Assembly (NCBI RefSeq): GCF_947507565.1
Contig: NC_089177.1
Span: 2,168,648 to 2,232,647, forward strand
Direction of reading: 5' to 3'
DNA: 64,000 nucleotides
Source: Oscarella lobularis
Taxonomy: Eukaryota > Porifera > Homoscleromorpha > Homosclerophorida > Oscarellidae
A program made the position numbers and the translations under genes. Position 1 is the stretch's first letter. The number at the start of each line of letters is the position of its first letter. Shown here one piece after another: positions 33,101-49,520 of this stretch. The notes under the pieces are model-generated. The model was not told the origin of the DNA and ran no database searches. It was given only the letters and a program-made list of their open reading frames with translations.

Positions 33101-34184
33101 AGTTCGACCCAATCAAACTAAGGAGCACCAGGTAGAAGTCAATTTGTGTGCCAGAAGGAAAGATGTACCGGTGATGTGTCCTGTATTTGATAGATTGCCA
33201 TCAAAACACGGCGTAGGACGGGAACGGATTCTTCGTACGAAACGTATCCGTCCTAAGACGCACGGTAGTACAGAAGCTCTAACTTGCACTTTTCCTCACC
33301 TTGTCCATGTCGGCTTCGGCTTCTAACCGAGACAAATCGCCGTCGGAGAGCTGGAGATTCAATTGCTGCGACCTGAAAATCTTTTAGAAACAACGTAAGT
33401 ATCATTTTCAACAATTTATTTACGTCGTTACCTCCCAAAATTCCTTTGTTCGAAGTTTCCCATCTCTATCCTTGTCGGCCTTCTGAAAGACCGGATTGGC
33501 TATTTCTTCAAACGGATCGTCGTAGCGTCCGCCGCGGCGCTCGGAACCTCGCCGCTTTCCCTCGTGAACTTTCGGTATCTTACCGAGAACGTCGCTCTCG
33601 GACGTGGGAGGACGTCGACGCGAGTGGTGACGCCTCTTTTCTCGATGGCCCTCCCGCGACTTCGACTTGCCGTGTCGTCGTCCCGATTTTCCCGTCGTCG
33701 TCTCTTCTTCGCTCGTTCCTTTGGATAAGGTCTGTTTTTTGTCATTTTCGCTTTCTTCTTTCTCCTTTGTCATAGCGTCGGAACTGGATACTCCGGTCTC
33801 TTCGGCTTGCACCGCGGCGCCTTCGCCGTCGTCGTCGCTCTTTGCATTGCCTTCTGGTTTTAGAGCCTCTGAGGTATCGTCTTTGCTTTCTGGTTCCGTT
33901 TCTGGTTTGGTTTCCTCCGCTGTTTCTTCTTTCGCTTCAGTTCCTTCTGCCGGCGTTGCCGCCGCTTCCTCGTTGTCGCCTTTTCCGTTGCCGTGCTCTG
34001 CATCTAAAGCCTCCTTAGCCTGCTCGTCTGCCTTTGGTTGTTCTTGTGCGGAATCTGCCGATGTTTTCTCCGCCCCATCGCCACTTCTCGAGTCCTGTAA
34101 ACAAGCCCCGCCTTATCCGTTTACACCTCTCTAAATTCAGGTCTCTACTTTGGCTGCAGAAGATGGCTTCTCGGCATCGGCCAT
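30134..34184 (-). CDS. EF-hand / WW-like / coiled-coil / CAP-Gly protein
   Basis: The start MADAEKPSSAAK joins by a phase-0 intron to a Glu/Ser-rich then Lys/Arg/His-rich N-terminus (33540-34080). Next comes an EF-hand (DKDRDGKLRTKEF, about 33450) and a second (EADMDKDGYVSYEE). A WW-like unit follows (FDWVELAASDG ... WFNKRTGDTR, about 33030-33115). Another EF pair (AADTRKKGYLSQEQFVQLL and GQVTYEEFVPM) and a second WW-like unit (EWIQLQ ... FWFNKRTGETR, about 32530) complete a duplicated block. About 1.5 kb of coiled-coil exons lead to a C-terminal CAP-Gly domain (EYSGVVRFVGKID, YAGIKLDQP, GDHDGVVKGKRYFRC). It is probably a calcium-responsive microtubule plus-end, centrosomal or ciliary protein (inference). 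I do not recognise an orthologue, and many of the roughly 15 exon borders are approximate. Confidence 0.72.
30307..30333. repeat. 27-base poly-G tract in an intron
   Basis: 27 consecutive G on the + strand form poly-C in the transcribed strand sense of the CAP-Gly gene. The tract lies in the last intron, between the GC donor near 30350 and the acceptor near 30279. Nothing comparable exists elsewhere in the window. Confidence 0.95.
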
Positions 34185-34287
34185 TGGCTATTGCAACTGT
34201 TTATCGCGTTGTCAGGTGGTCGAATTTCCGTTCGCCGCGCATGCTTGATTGTGCTCACGCGATCATCTCACGCGACTCCCCCAAGGC
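34185..34287. promoter_or_regulatory. Divergent promoter, CAP-Gly gene / CE15-like gene
   Basis: 103 bases separate the divergent start codons. No TATA box was recognised. Confidence 0.55.
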
Positions 34288-36586
34288 ATGATGGCGGCTG
34301 CTGCTCGACTTTTCATTGTCGTTACCGCCGTTCTAACGGGCCTAGCGAATCGGCTGTTGGCCGGACCGCCTCATAAAGGTCTTGCTGCACTCCCACCGCT
34401 ACTCGAATTCGCAGACGGGACTCCAGTAAAGACGATGGCCGACTGGACGAAAAGGCGAGACGAAATCCAAAATCTCTTAACTCAGTACTACTACGGGTAA
34501 CAAAAAAAAAGACGAATCGCCTCTATTTCGAAAATGTAAAATTTTCGTCAGATCAATTCCGGCAGACATTCCCCGTATAACAAACGTCTCATTGGCCAAC
34601 AAAACGCTCGATCGCGGCGAAATAACGCGCGAATACATTACGCTGGAGTACGCGACCCCGCGCACTCCGACTCAAGTAACAGTCGAATTTCTCTACCCAC
34701 CCACGTGCACGTCATCGCGCCCCTGTCCCCTCTTCATGACCCAGACCAATCATCGTCGCTGGGCACTCGTCGGTCTGACGCGTGGCTACGCGACCGTCGT
34801 CTATCCGGGCGCCGATTCCAACGATCAAACCGACCCCTTTCGACTGGCCTATCCCAATGCAACGTGGGGTCTCATTCGACGACGAGCCTGGCTTGCGTCT
34901 CGCGTCTTGGATTATTTTGTCAAAGTCGACGTTGTCAATGCGTCGCAGGTTGCCGTCACCGGACACAGTCGGAATGGGAAACAATCGATGATTGCCGCCG
35001 CTTTTGACGATCGTTTCACTGCCGTCATATCGTCGTCGTCCGGCGTTCCGGCTATGTCGCCGTATCGATTTACGTCCGCTTTTACGTTTTCCGAATCGCC
35101 GTCGTCTTCGTGGCCGAATCCGCCGAACTCGGTGAACTGTTCGTGCACGCGCTCTCCCGACCATCGGCCGGCAGTCGACGAATGTTGCTGGTGGTTACCG
35201 TCGGTTTCCAGCTACGAAGGACGCGAAAATGAAATTCCCATTGACTCCCACGGTCTCGTCGGGCTCATCGCACCGCGCCATTTGCTGAGCGAATGCGCGT
35301 GGAACGATCCGTGCGATCCCACGTTCGCCGTCGAGCAAACGTATCGAGCGGGAATGGAAGTGTACGCGTTCCTCGACGCGTCGACGCGCCTACGGATACG
35401 CTATCGTCCGGGCGAGCATCACGGCATGGAATCGCTTCCGACCTACTTCGATTGGTTCGACGAGGCATTCGAACGCAGTGCCTCCGGTCTATTTCCGGAA
35501 ACACTTCTCCACGCCTTCGATTGGACAACGTGGAATCAATCGGCGTCGCGACCGCCGATGCCCGGTCCTCGCGTTCCCGTTCAAATATTCGCCGAATGGC
35601 TTATGGGCGACGCGCCCTCTGGACCCGCGTGGTCGCCCGGCGGCTCCTACGCCGTCAGCTATCACAGCTACGTCAACGAAATGATGGGACGGGGCTGCGA
35701 GTTGTATCGCGTCGTCGACGGCGTGGCGCAAATGACGGTCAACTTCGGTCGATACGTGTACGGGAACGTCTACTATCCGGCCTCGTATTCGGGTAAGGCG
35801 ATAGCGGCTATCGTTTGGCTTCATCCTTATTCGTATCAGGGTGGCTACACGGAAAACTATTCGCACGATTCGAAGAGGATGTATGTCGAATTGGCTCGGC
35901 AGGGGTTTCTCGTTCTTGCTTTTGATCAAATCGGATTTGGCGAACGATTGCGTGACGGTTTGCCCGTCGATTTCTATCGGCGTTATCCCAATTGGTCGTT
36001 GCTGGGCTACATGGTTCAAGACGTCATTTCCGCTGTCGATTTTCTGACGTCAGATCCGAATGGTATTCATCCGGACGGACTGCCCCTATCGGACTTTTAT
36101 AATTCAAAACTTCCTCCTATTGACGCGAATCGTATCTATGCCGTTGGCTACGCGATGGGGGGTGTCGTCGCTTTGCACGCGGCGCTCTTTGAAACGCGTC
36201 TTGCCGGCGTTGCATCTCTTGCCGGGTTCACTCCGTTTCGAAATGCGACTCTCGAGCTGGAGACGGGTGGAAATAGGCGTTTGTACGATTGGCACGCGTT
36301 GTTGCCTCGATTGGGATGGTTTGCTGGGAGGGAGAGCGACGTGCCGTACGACTATGACAATCTGCTTGCTGGACTCGGATTTGTCAAGACGAAAGTCTAC
36401 GTGTTGAGTCCGCTTGGAGATCGCACGGCCAATCAGTGGGCCATACGGAAGAGCGTCAACGAGGCATTGAGTATGTCGCCTGAGCTCGAGTTGACGTTCG
36501 ACGAGCCAAGCGGGATAAACCAGCTCAATGACGACATGCAGAAAGGGCTGCTCAACTGGCTCAAAAAGATCAATAATGACTCGTGA
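34288..36586 (+). CDS. Secreted tandem alpha/beta-hydrolase, CE15 glucuronoyl-esterase-like
   Basis: Exon 1 encodes a signal peptide (MMAAAARLFIVVTAVLTGLA). A phase-2 intron (34498-34551) leads to one long exon. Domain 1 contains GHSRNGKQ, the nucleophile-elbow GxSRxGK of carbohydrate esterase family 15, with Ser codon 34967-34969. Family-like context includes GLIAPRHLL and GEHHGMESLPTYFDWFDEAF, whose His and acidic residues could complete a triad. CE15 enzymes cleave glucuronoyl esters between lignin and xylan. Domain 2 (about residues 400-690) is a second alpha/beta-hydrolase (AIVWLHPYSYQGGY, LVLAFDQIGFGER), but its elbow reads GYAMGG, with Ala (36152-36154) where Ser is expected. The second domain is probably catalytically dead. 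Bacterial, fungal or algal polysaccharides are possible substrates (inference). Confidence 0.8.
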
Positions 36587-37380
36587 ATTTATCCGTCGAA
36601 CACCAGGGTGCGCGCGGATCACCTGTAATTTAGCATTGACCTGGCTCCCCAATATTCTGTAGACGTTGCCCTTCTTTGCAATTCAACCTGTGCTCGCTGA
36701 CACCAAATGGAATAGAAATTGAAGGCGAAGCAGAAAGCTATCTGGTTAGTACTACAGTAGTCTACTACTACGTAGTATCTACAGAAACGTTAGACCATTC
36801 CCGCCCCTCCGTTACCCCGTTTAGATTATTTGAGAGCAGGCACACTGTTGTTTTCGTATCTGAGTGTAGCGCAGCATGCTTGACTTGTCCGTTATATATA
36901 GAACCGACGTAGCGCCTTGATTTTGCTGACCAAGCACACTGCCGTTACTGCGTACGCGTTCGCTTTTCGCGTCCAAATAGCGACCGAATGTCTTTAGAAT
37001 AGAGCCACAACGCACTTCGCGACCAATTCATCGCTTCTACTTCTCGTATTAGGGCATTTCGTAGCAACGCGGTGATTGACGTCATGCGTTGCTCAATGTC
37101 GCGTGACAAGGCGTGTCTGGCGCACGTAGCACACATTCTTGGTTGTTTTTTCGCGTTTGAATTGATTTTCAACAAAATTTTGTTTCATTTTGCTGGCAGA
37201 AATGCATTTGCGGCCGATTGGCAAAGGTTTCGGTTCAAACGATGCTCTTTTTAATCCCTTTGATCGTGAAAAGCTGCAGTTGTACGGCCCTAGTCGCGTA
37301 TGAGTATAAATACCCAGCGTTTACAAGTACTAATCAGATGGAGCAGAGCAGAGCTCGTGGCTAGGATAGAAGGGAGATTG
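36587..37380. other. Intergenic region, no gene recognised
   Basis: About 800 bases contain only short ORFs without motifs. A TATA-like AGTATAAATA sequence lies near 37302-37311, upstream of the retroelement fragment. Nothing else is supported. Confidence 0.5.
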
Positions 37381-38300
37381 GCAACACTCCCCAAGGCTTG
37401 AGGCACTATGGCCCGGTGGTCGCCTCATTCCTCACCTGACAAAAGCGCCTCACCAGCGATTGCCTTTCTGCTGAGCTTGAAGACCTGCTCGACTCAGTAC
37501 CAACAGCTTCTCGTGCTCGCCTTCGCAGTGCAGGTTGCTCTGAAGCCGGAGCTTGGTTGGACGCTATTCCTGAGTCGAGGGAGCTGACGTTTTCTAATGC
37601 TGAATTTCAAACGGCAGTCTCCCTTCGGCTTGGGTTAGATGTCCCCATGCTTCGGCAAATCCAACTTTGCAACTGCGGAGTCGTCTGCGATGCCAGAGGG
37701 TACCATGTCATGACATGTCCTAAGGATGGCGGAGCGATTCGTCGTCATGACATGGTACAAGACATCTGGTTCCGCATGCTGCGATCAGTCAACTTCCGCT
37801 GCGAGCTAGAGAAGTCCAACGAATTTTCCGACAAGAAAAGACCGGACATTGGCGTTTATAACTTCGATCAAGGAAAAAAGATTCTTCTGGACGTCAGCAT
37901 CACGCACCCCCTAGGGGTGAACGTTCAATCTCAAGCGGCGAATGTCTCCGGCTTTGCGGCGACCCAAAAAGATCAAAAGAAGGTCGACAAGTACCGGGCA
38001 GTGGCTGGTTCCCTCGGCTACCTCTTTGACCCTCTCGTCATGGAGGTGTACGGCCGTTGGAGCCCCATTGCTCGGGACTTCTTCCGCAAGGCCGCCGTTC
38101 GTCCTTCCATCGACTTTGTCAACGATCGCGCCGCATTCGTCAATTACTGGCGCAAACGTCTATCGGTGGGTCTCCAGCGTGGCAATGCTACCATCATTCT
38201 CAACAAAATCAAGGCCATCTTTCCATGCTCGGCGACCCGCGCCTCGTCACTTCCCGCCAACACCGATATTCGGTGCTTTGGCAGTGACCTTCACTAACTG
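37381..38300 (+). mobile_element. Decayed 3' fragment of a non-LTR retrotransposon
   Basis: An open frame from about 37440 to 38297 has no initiator ATG and is preceded in frame by GLRHYGPVVASFLT and a stop, typical of a 5'-truncated, mutated element. It carries a zinc-binding pattern (LCNCGVVCDARGYHVMTCP, then H) and a PD-(D/E)XK-like endonuclease segment (KRPDIGVYNF ... ILLDVSITHPLGV). This combination occurs at the C-terminus of retroelement polyproteins with a restriction-like endonuclease. No reverse transcriptase domain and no poly-A tail were found. It is probably an immobile relic; the exact family is not determined. Confidence 0.65.
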
Positions 38301-39221
38301 CATCTAACTTCGTCTCACACATACCCCTTCCCTCTTTTACATTTTCGTTGGTCGTAATAGTCTGCCCTTACCCGTTCTGTCTAACCCACCCCTTCATTTA
38401 TGTTTACCGATAATATACTAACCTGACAAGGGCGTAACATTGCACGCCTTCCTAGTTCTCGCATCTCTCTCCCAGCTCCTGGGCACCTCTGTCACCGGAT
38501 AAACCTCCATAGCACCGTCTTCCGCGAGGTTTGTGTCAAGTGTCGATGTTTTTTGATTTTTTTCAAAGTTCTCTGCGCGAGAAGGCGCATTTTTGGCCTT
38601 TTTCAGGTCAAACGACGCGTGAGTTACCGAAGGGGGCCTCAGTTGAAATTTTGGAGCGTCCAACAGTGCAGCCTTTTGAATCATGTCTCACTCGTCCATG
38701 AAGACGTTTTTCCTTGAATTTGACTCAGTTGTCATGAGCGACTGAGACTCCCCAATTGATCCACGCCCAAAATTATTTAGCTAAAGTCATGCCTAAAAGT
38801 AAAACATTTGACCGATACTGCGGAATACCCGACAGCTGCCAAATTGCATGCTGTACAGGGACATGCATTTCAAAATAAAATTAAGATCACCTTTTCTACC
38901 AGAATAAATAATCTGAAATTCGTGACCATTTGTACACGTATCCACCAGGTGTCCCATTTCGATTTTTAAAAAAGGTGATCTTATTTAGAGCCAGTAAACG
39001 TAAGGGTACGCGAGGATTACATTATTCCGCCATCATTAGCTAGTTTACGCTCGTCACGTGCTGCGTCTTTGTCCATCCCCCGGGAAGAGGTGGTATGTAA
39101 ACGTCGCTCTGTTCGCATCCGCATTCGGCGTGCGAACGAGAATCCTGCCTGCCGTTTCGAAGCTCTACAAAAATTAGCGTCGCGGGCTCCCACGGCATTC
39201 TGATCGCTCCTTCCCGTTCCA
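38301..39221. other. Intergenic region with a hairpin-forming inverted repeat
   Basis: About 920 bases contain no supported gene. A minus-strand ORF (38418-38684) lacks motifs. A perfect 14-base inverted repeat with arms 38882-38895 and 38970-38983 encloses 74 bases and might mark a small foldback or MITE-like element. Confidence 0.5.
38882..38983. repeat. 14-bp inverted repeat
   Basis: Left arm TAAGATCACCTTTT (38882-38895) and right arm AAAAGGTGATCTTA (38970-38983) are perfect reverse complements. No target-site duplication was identified. Confidence 0.8.
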
Positions 39222-44892
<5,671 letters not shown>

Positions 44893-44896
<4 letters not shown>

Positions 44897-46979
44897 TGAT
44901 TTTCACTGGCGGCCGCGACGTGCATGATGTAGTAATCGTGGCAGTACATTAATATGGCAGCAGGTTGACCGAGAATGAGACTCAGCCAGACGACGCCGTT
45001 GCCGTAAATGCCTCGCAGAAATCTCGGTGTCAGGTAGGCGAGAGGGATCTGAATTGAAAAAAATTGTGTAATCTGCAGAAAGAAAGAAAGAGAAAATTTG
45101 TATACCTGAGCTATCATGGCTGTGAACGCCCACGCTTTGAGCATCCTCAGCGGCACGCTGACAAGGTACTACTTGGGATTATATACAACGCGTTTAGTCG
45201 ATATGATTCCAGTCGTCGTACCTCGTGGAAAAATGCTGAAATGACGAAGACGACTAACGCTCCTTGTAACTTCGAGTAGCCGGCCTGAAGCATTGGTTTG
45301 AAAACGTGCCTAAAGTTGATAGTCGTGAAACGTCAGCATAGTTTGTGCTGTTGTACCGACGGGCCCATTTGTGTATGGGAACGTTCCAGTCTGACCAGAA
45401 TTGCGGAATGGTTTCGGCGTTCCTAATTTACATACACGTAAGAAACGCCACGTCAAGTGAAATCTTCTTACCACCAATCTGAGTAAAAACCGCGATCTCC
45501 AAATCGTAAGACTTCCCCAATGGCATTTAGCAGGGAGTGGAAATATCCATAAAAGAACATGAGCCACAGAAGATGGTTTGGAACCTGACGTAAGACAGTA
45601 AAAAGCGACCAATTGGGATTGCCGTACACTCACTGCTAATTTCAGTAATCGTTCAAGCATCCGCATATAGTCTAGTTCCTGTTTAATTAAAATTAGGTCG
45701 GAGATAGAATCGAGCATATCTTTTCGTACGTTAAATGGTTTCATAGAGTTTTCTATTGTAGGAACGAGCCACTAGAAGTGAAACAGATTCAGAAAAGATC
45801 GCCGAAGCCGGTTGCGATCCTACCTGTTGGCCCAGTGCCAGAAGCATGCAGCTGATTACAACCTAATATGATATAATTTAGTCAAAGTCACATTGTTTTT
45901 CAGGACACACCACTTCAATAGTTCTCTTCAAGAGAAAACGCTTTCGAATGCGTTCAGTTCGTGGAAAGTTGAGTTCATAGCAGACGGTTGGTGCAAGCAT
46001 GAAATAAACGATGTCTGCAGCACAAAAGAGAAAGGATCAGGTATGAAACTTCGCGCGAGAATCAAATCTAACCTCTGTAATTTAGATTGTCAGGATATTG
46101 GACAAGACCAGATTCTTCATCGTCTTTCTTAGATGGCGGTGACGTTGTGCTATATTCTCTCCGGCATTCAGCATTGACGGCTCTGTAGGAAAACAGCTTC
46201 AAAAAGGAATTCGTGTGAAGAAGCAGAGCAAAAGCAGCAGCAACTGCTCAGAAGAAAGGCATTGCAAAAAAGGGGAAAAGCCATATTCAATAATTCCCAC
46301 ATGGATTAGGTTTGACGAGAAGAAAAACCACAACGGGAACAACAAGAAGCAAGGCAAGGAGAACGATCCACAGAGCACGGACTGTATTTGAAGACAAAAC
46401 GCCCTGAGAAAGAAGGCAATGTAGTATGAAACAGTGGGGATCGTGGAGCTGGCACGTGCTTTGACAGCCGCTTTCTCTAGATTCAAACCGAAAATGACGT
46501 AGATATTCAAAGCTGAAACAGAAAATCAAAATGAGCCTTGACCTGAACTGTCTCTATCTCTCACAGAGGACAAGAATGGTGCAGTGCCACTCGTACGGGC
46601 GATCGACGAAAACCCGTATCCAAACGAAAGGATTGACCAGTACGCCATATCTGCAAAGAACCAATGAAGAAGTCGTGGGGGCAGACAATTGACAAAGACT
46701 CGCTTTATGAGATTATCGAGAGCTATACGAGAAGTGGAAAGAATGAGCAGGATGATGCCGAGATTGAGAACGCCCCTGTAGTTTTCGAAGCCACTCTGCG
46801 TGTAGAAAAGCGAGTCCTGGATAACGTGGCACCTGTGAGAGCGCGAGACTACACGTAGACCTACGTTCTGCCCTTTCAACTCACGGTTTTGTTTTCTTCT
46901 CCTTAGTCTCGGAAAGGCTCACAAGATCTTCAGGGGTTTGTATCGACTGTCTTCGTCGTCTGGTCGCTTGAGGCTCCAT
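44893..46979 (-). CDS. DGAT1: Diacylglycerol O-acyltransferase 1
   Basis: ER membrane MBOAT enzyme that makes triacylglycerol from diacylglycerol and acyl-CoA. The start at 46979 gives [19 protein letters not shown]. The next exon reads [20 protein letters not shown] and [20 protein letters not shown]. Multi-exon hydrophobic segments follow. The MBOAT active-site region is present: ISAFFHE | [13 protein letters not shown], with the catalytic His immediately before an intron. The end, [27 protein letters not shown], is also typical. [10 protein letters not shown] and [11 protein letters not shown] match the DGAT1 FKD loop region. About a dozen short introns interrupt it. The stop codon overlaps the end of the convergent EGF gene. 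Confidence 0.93.
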
Positions 46980-47205
46980 TTGCGAATGTACGGGATTCTC
47001 GATCGTGCATGCACTCACGTGAACTCGCCGCTTCCGTCGATCCGACCGGGGCTATTCGTGCAGGTTCGCTATTTGCGCGAGTACGGTATACGTGCACGTA
47101 ATCGTCTCAAATTAAAAATTACGCTTGCGATACAGTATAAACAGAAATACAAACAAATAATTCACTAATTAGCAAAACCAGTTCAAAAAAATTTTAAATA
47201 TTTTT

Positions 47206-47850
47206 TTATTTTTTGCAGCTGCAGCTGCTGGATTGTTTCTTTCTCCTATCGTGAAGCCTGAGTCCTTGGGCCGTCGCCGGCTTCGGCGGCAGGGCTTCGG
47301 CCATTCGCTTCTTCTCCAACGTCATCGCCTCGCGATCGAGTATCGCTTCGGTCAAATAGGTAAACGCTTCGTCGACGTTGCGCCCCGATTGGGCGCTCGT
47401 CTCGAAAAATCGACATCGATACCTGGTGGCAAGTTCCTCGGCGCGCTCGCGCTCCACGACGCCCGCCAAATCGCACTTGTTCCCGACGATCACGCGCACG
47501 GGATCGTCGCTGCCCGTGCACTGATCCGAGATGTTTTTCATCCACTGGGCGATGTTGTTGAACGATTTCTCGTTCGTCACGTCGTAGGCGAGAACGATTC
47601 CCATCGCTCCGCGATAGAATGCGTTCGTTATCGTCCGAAAGCGTTCGTGACCGGCCGTGTCCCATATTTGGAGTTTGATTTGACGCTGTCGCAGTCGAAT
47701 CGTCTTCGTTTTGAAGTCGACGCCGATCGTGCTGAGCATGTTCTTCGAGAAATGATTATCGACGTAGCGTAGAATGATGCACGTCTTTCCCACGCCCGTG
47801 TCGCCGATGACGAGCAGCTTGAAGAGAGTTTCGTACGATCCGGCGGCCAT
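47206..47850 (-). CDS. Rab GTPase with atypical switch II and C-terminus
   Basis: Intronless. MAAGSYETLFKLLVIGDTGV is taken as the start (47850), because the 8 upstream in-frame residues fall outside normal Rab length. Nucleotide-binding motifs are GDTGVGKT, switch I STIGVDFKTKTI, DTAGHE, NKCD and ETSAQ. WDTAGHERFRTITNAFYRGA, then MGIVLAYDVTNEKSF, places it near Rab8/10/13/35. It differs from them in having His (codon 47647-47649) in place of the catalytic Gln of DTAGQE. The C-terminus SSSCSCKK has two cysteines followed by two lysines, not the usual terminal CC, CxC or CAAX. It acts in vesicle traffic; the exact subfamily is unresolved. Confidence 0.88.
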   Translation of the reverse strand: MAAGSYETLFKLLVIGDTGVGKTCIILRYVDNHFSKNMLSTIGVDFKTKTIRLRQRQIKLQIWDTAGHERFRTITNAFYRGAMGIVLAYDVTNEKSFNNIAQWMKNISDQCTGSDDPVRVIVGNKCDLAGVVERERAEELATRYRCRFFETSAQSGRNVDEAFTYLTEAILDREAMTLEKKRMAEALPPKPATAQGLRLHDRRKKQSSSCSCKK

Positions 47851-47984
47851 CAGAGAGCGAACAACATGCAACAACGACCGAATCGAAAGTGTACACTACA
47901 CAGGTTTCGACTGTGTCGATCACGTGATTTATTTATTTATTCATTGATCCTTAGCTCTCTCTCTCTCTCAGCGCATACAGTACA

Positions 47985-49466
47985 TTAGAAAAAGTCCATG
48001 TTTCCTAGTATGCCCTCTTCAAGGAAACGTTTGTAGATAGCCATAAATTTGACGACAAACGCTTCGAGATGATAGATTGCTTTGGTCCCAAGATGAAGTC
48101 GATGTTCGTAGGCTGCTGCCATTTGTGTGACTTGCGCCTTCAATTGACCGTCGCAGTTCAAAATTAGCTCTTCCAGTAAGCCCTGAAGGTAACATTCAAT
48201 AGAAACCTAAGAAATTTTTTTTGTACCCTCAGAATCATTTCCGGAGGTATGCAGTGGGTGAGAAGTTCAAAAAGTCGTCCGCGAATTTCAAGTATTTTGG
48301 CACGACTCTGGTCCTCAACTATAAGTTGGCCAGTTCGTCTCAGGTAAACCTGCCAGTCGCACTCAGGTATCACCTGGTCGCCACTAAATGGATATCTAAA
48401 AGAGAGAATGTCTTTACCCCTATTGATTCAATGTTGCGTCATTGTACTTCTGTGAACGACAGGCTTCCAACATAAGCAAGGCCTTGCGAAGATTTCGCCC
48501 CGATTGTTCAGCCACTCGATCGCAAAGCTGAGCAGGAAGTCTCAGCGATTCGTGACGAGCCACATTATTCAGCACAGTCATAATCTAGTAAGTCACGATA
48601 CCCACTACCCCAATACAGCAAACCCGTCTACATGACCACCGACTAATAGAGGTGGCCACTAAGACAGGTTATCTAAGTTCTCCTAACTTCTTCCTTAGTT
48701 GGTGCTGCTATTCGTATTGGTAAACAACGACTGCGTATTGCTCCAATGACTTTGCTCGTGCTCTCACAGCACAGAATGAGCCGACAGGACGCCATGTATT
48801 TCTCCATGGTACGTCGCAGCCCGTGCTGGGCGTCTATCGACAGCCTGTCGACCTCGTTCAGAACAATAACTGAAGAAAGGAAATGAAGACAGTGTGTGGA
48901 AGTATGATGCCCTACCTTTGAAGTCTCTCTGCTGTCCGCTGTCCAACTGTCTAGACTGAGCGACAGTCTTGATGAGCTCTTGAACAACGACGCGGTCGTA
49001 GATGCCAGCATCACTGATTCAACAGATCGAGTATACTCCAAAAGAGAGGTGAAAGAGTCGTGGGTCACCTGGCATTCACTTCAATGTGGTAATTGCTAGC
49101 AAGGGTCACTAATTCGATTTTTTTATTTGAAGGAGTCTATCAAAAGAAGCCTAAGCCACCTATCTCTCTTCCTCTTATATTAGGAGCGGTACTGTGAACG
49201 ATTGATGCTCAAGTTTGAGACGTTCCACGCCGGCGCCGTACAGCTCGCGCAGCAGACAGACGATTCGGGTCTTCTTTCCAGCTCCCGACGCCCCGAAGAC
49301 GAGGAGGTGAGGAAAATCGCCGGCTTCGACCTGTGCACCGCGTTGTCTAGCTGTTTAGGTGCGCTACTGAACAGCGTACGAGTTTTTTCAGCTGTGCTGC
49401 TTGGTCTCGGTGATAATCCAATTTGTCGAGAGTTTTCGGTCGGTATTTGTCCACCCAGAGGCTCAT
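47985..49466 (-). CDS. RFC3: Replication factor C subunit 3 (RFC38)
   Basis: The start [20 protein letters not shown] matches animal RFC3 almost residue for residue. Downstream are [11 protein letters not shown] (Walker A), [20 protein letters not shown], then [20 protein letters not shown], the [14 protein letters not shown] arginine-finger SRC motif, [30 protein letters not shown] and [13 protein letters not shown]. The end GNMDFF gives a stop at 47985-47987. Its role is loading PCNA at primer-template junctions. About eight short introns are present. It shares a promoter gap of 54 bases with WDR89. Confidence 0.95.
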
Positions 49467-49520
49467 TCTTCGTCGTTTGCGTCGCGCCGCCGCCCTTAGA
49501 GCACGTTAGGCTGTTTCTGC
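49467..49520. promoter_or_regulatory. Divergent promoter, RFC3 / WDR89
   Basis: 54 bases lie between the start codons. The sequence includes CGTCGTTTGCGTCGCGCCGC, GC-rich and partly E2F-like, without a TATA box. Confidence 0.55.

Noticed and set aside
36676-37254. Short ORFs between the CE15-like gene and the retroelement
   Set aside because: No motifs, no consistent splice pattern, and base composition typical of the spacer.
38418-38684. Minus-strand 88-codon ORF
   Set aside because: No signal, domain or splice context; lies in AT-rich spacer beside the retroelement relic.
47941-47975. CT-dinucleotide run downstream of RFC3
   Set aside because: Short simple repeat in a 3' flank; no further structure to support a functional element.
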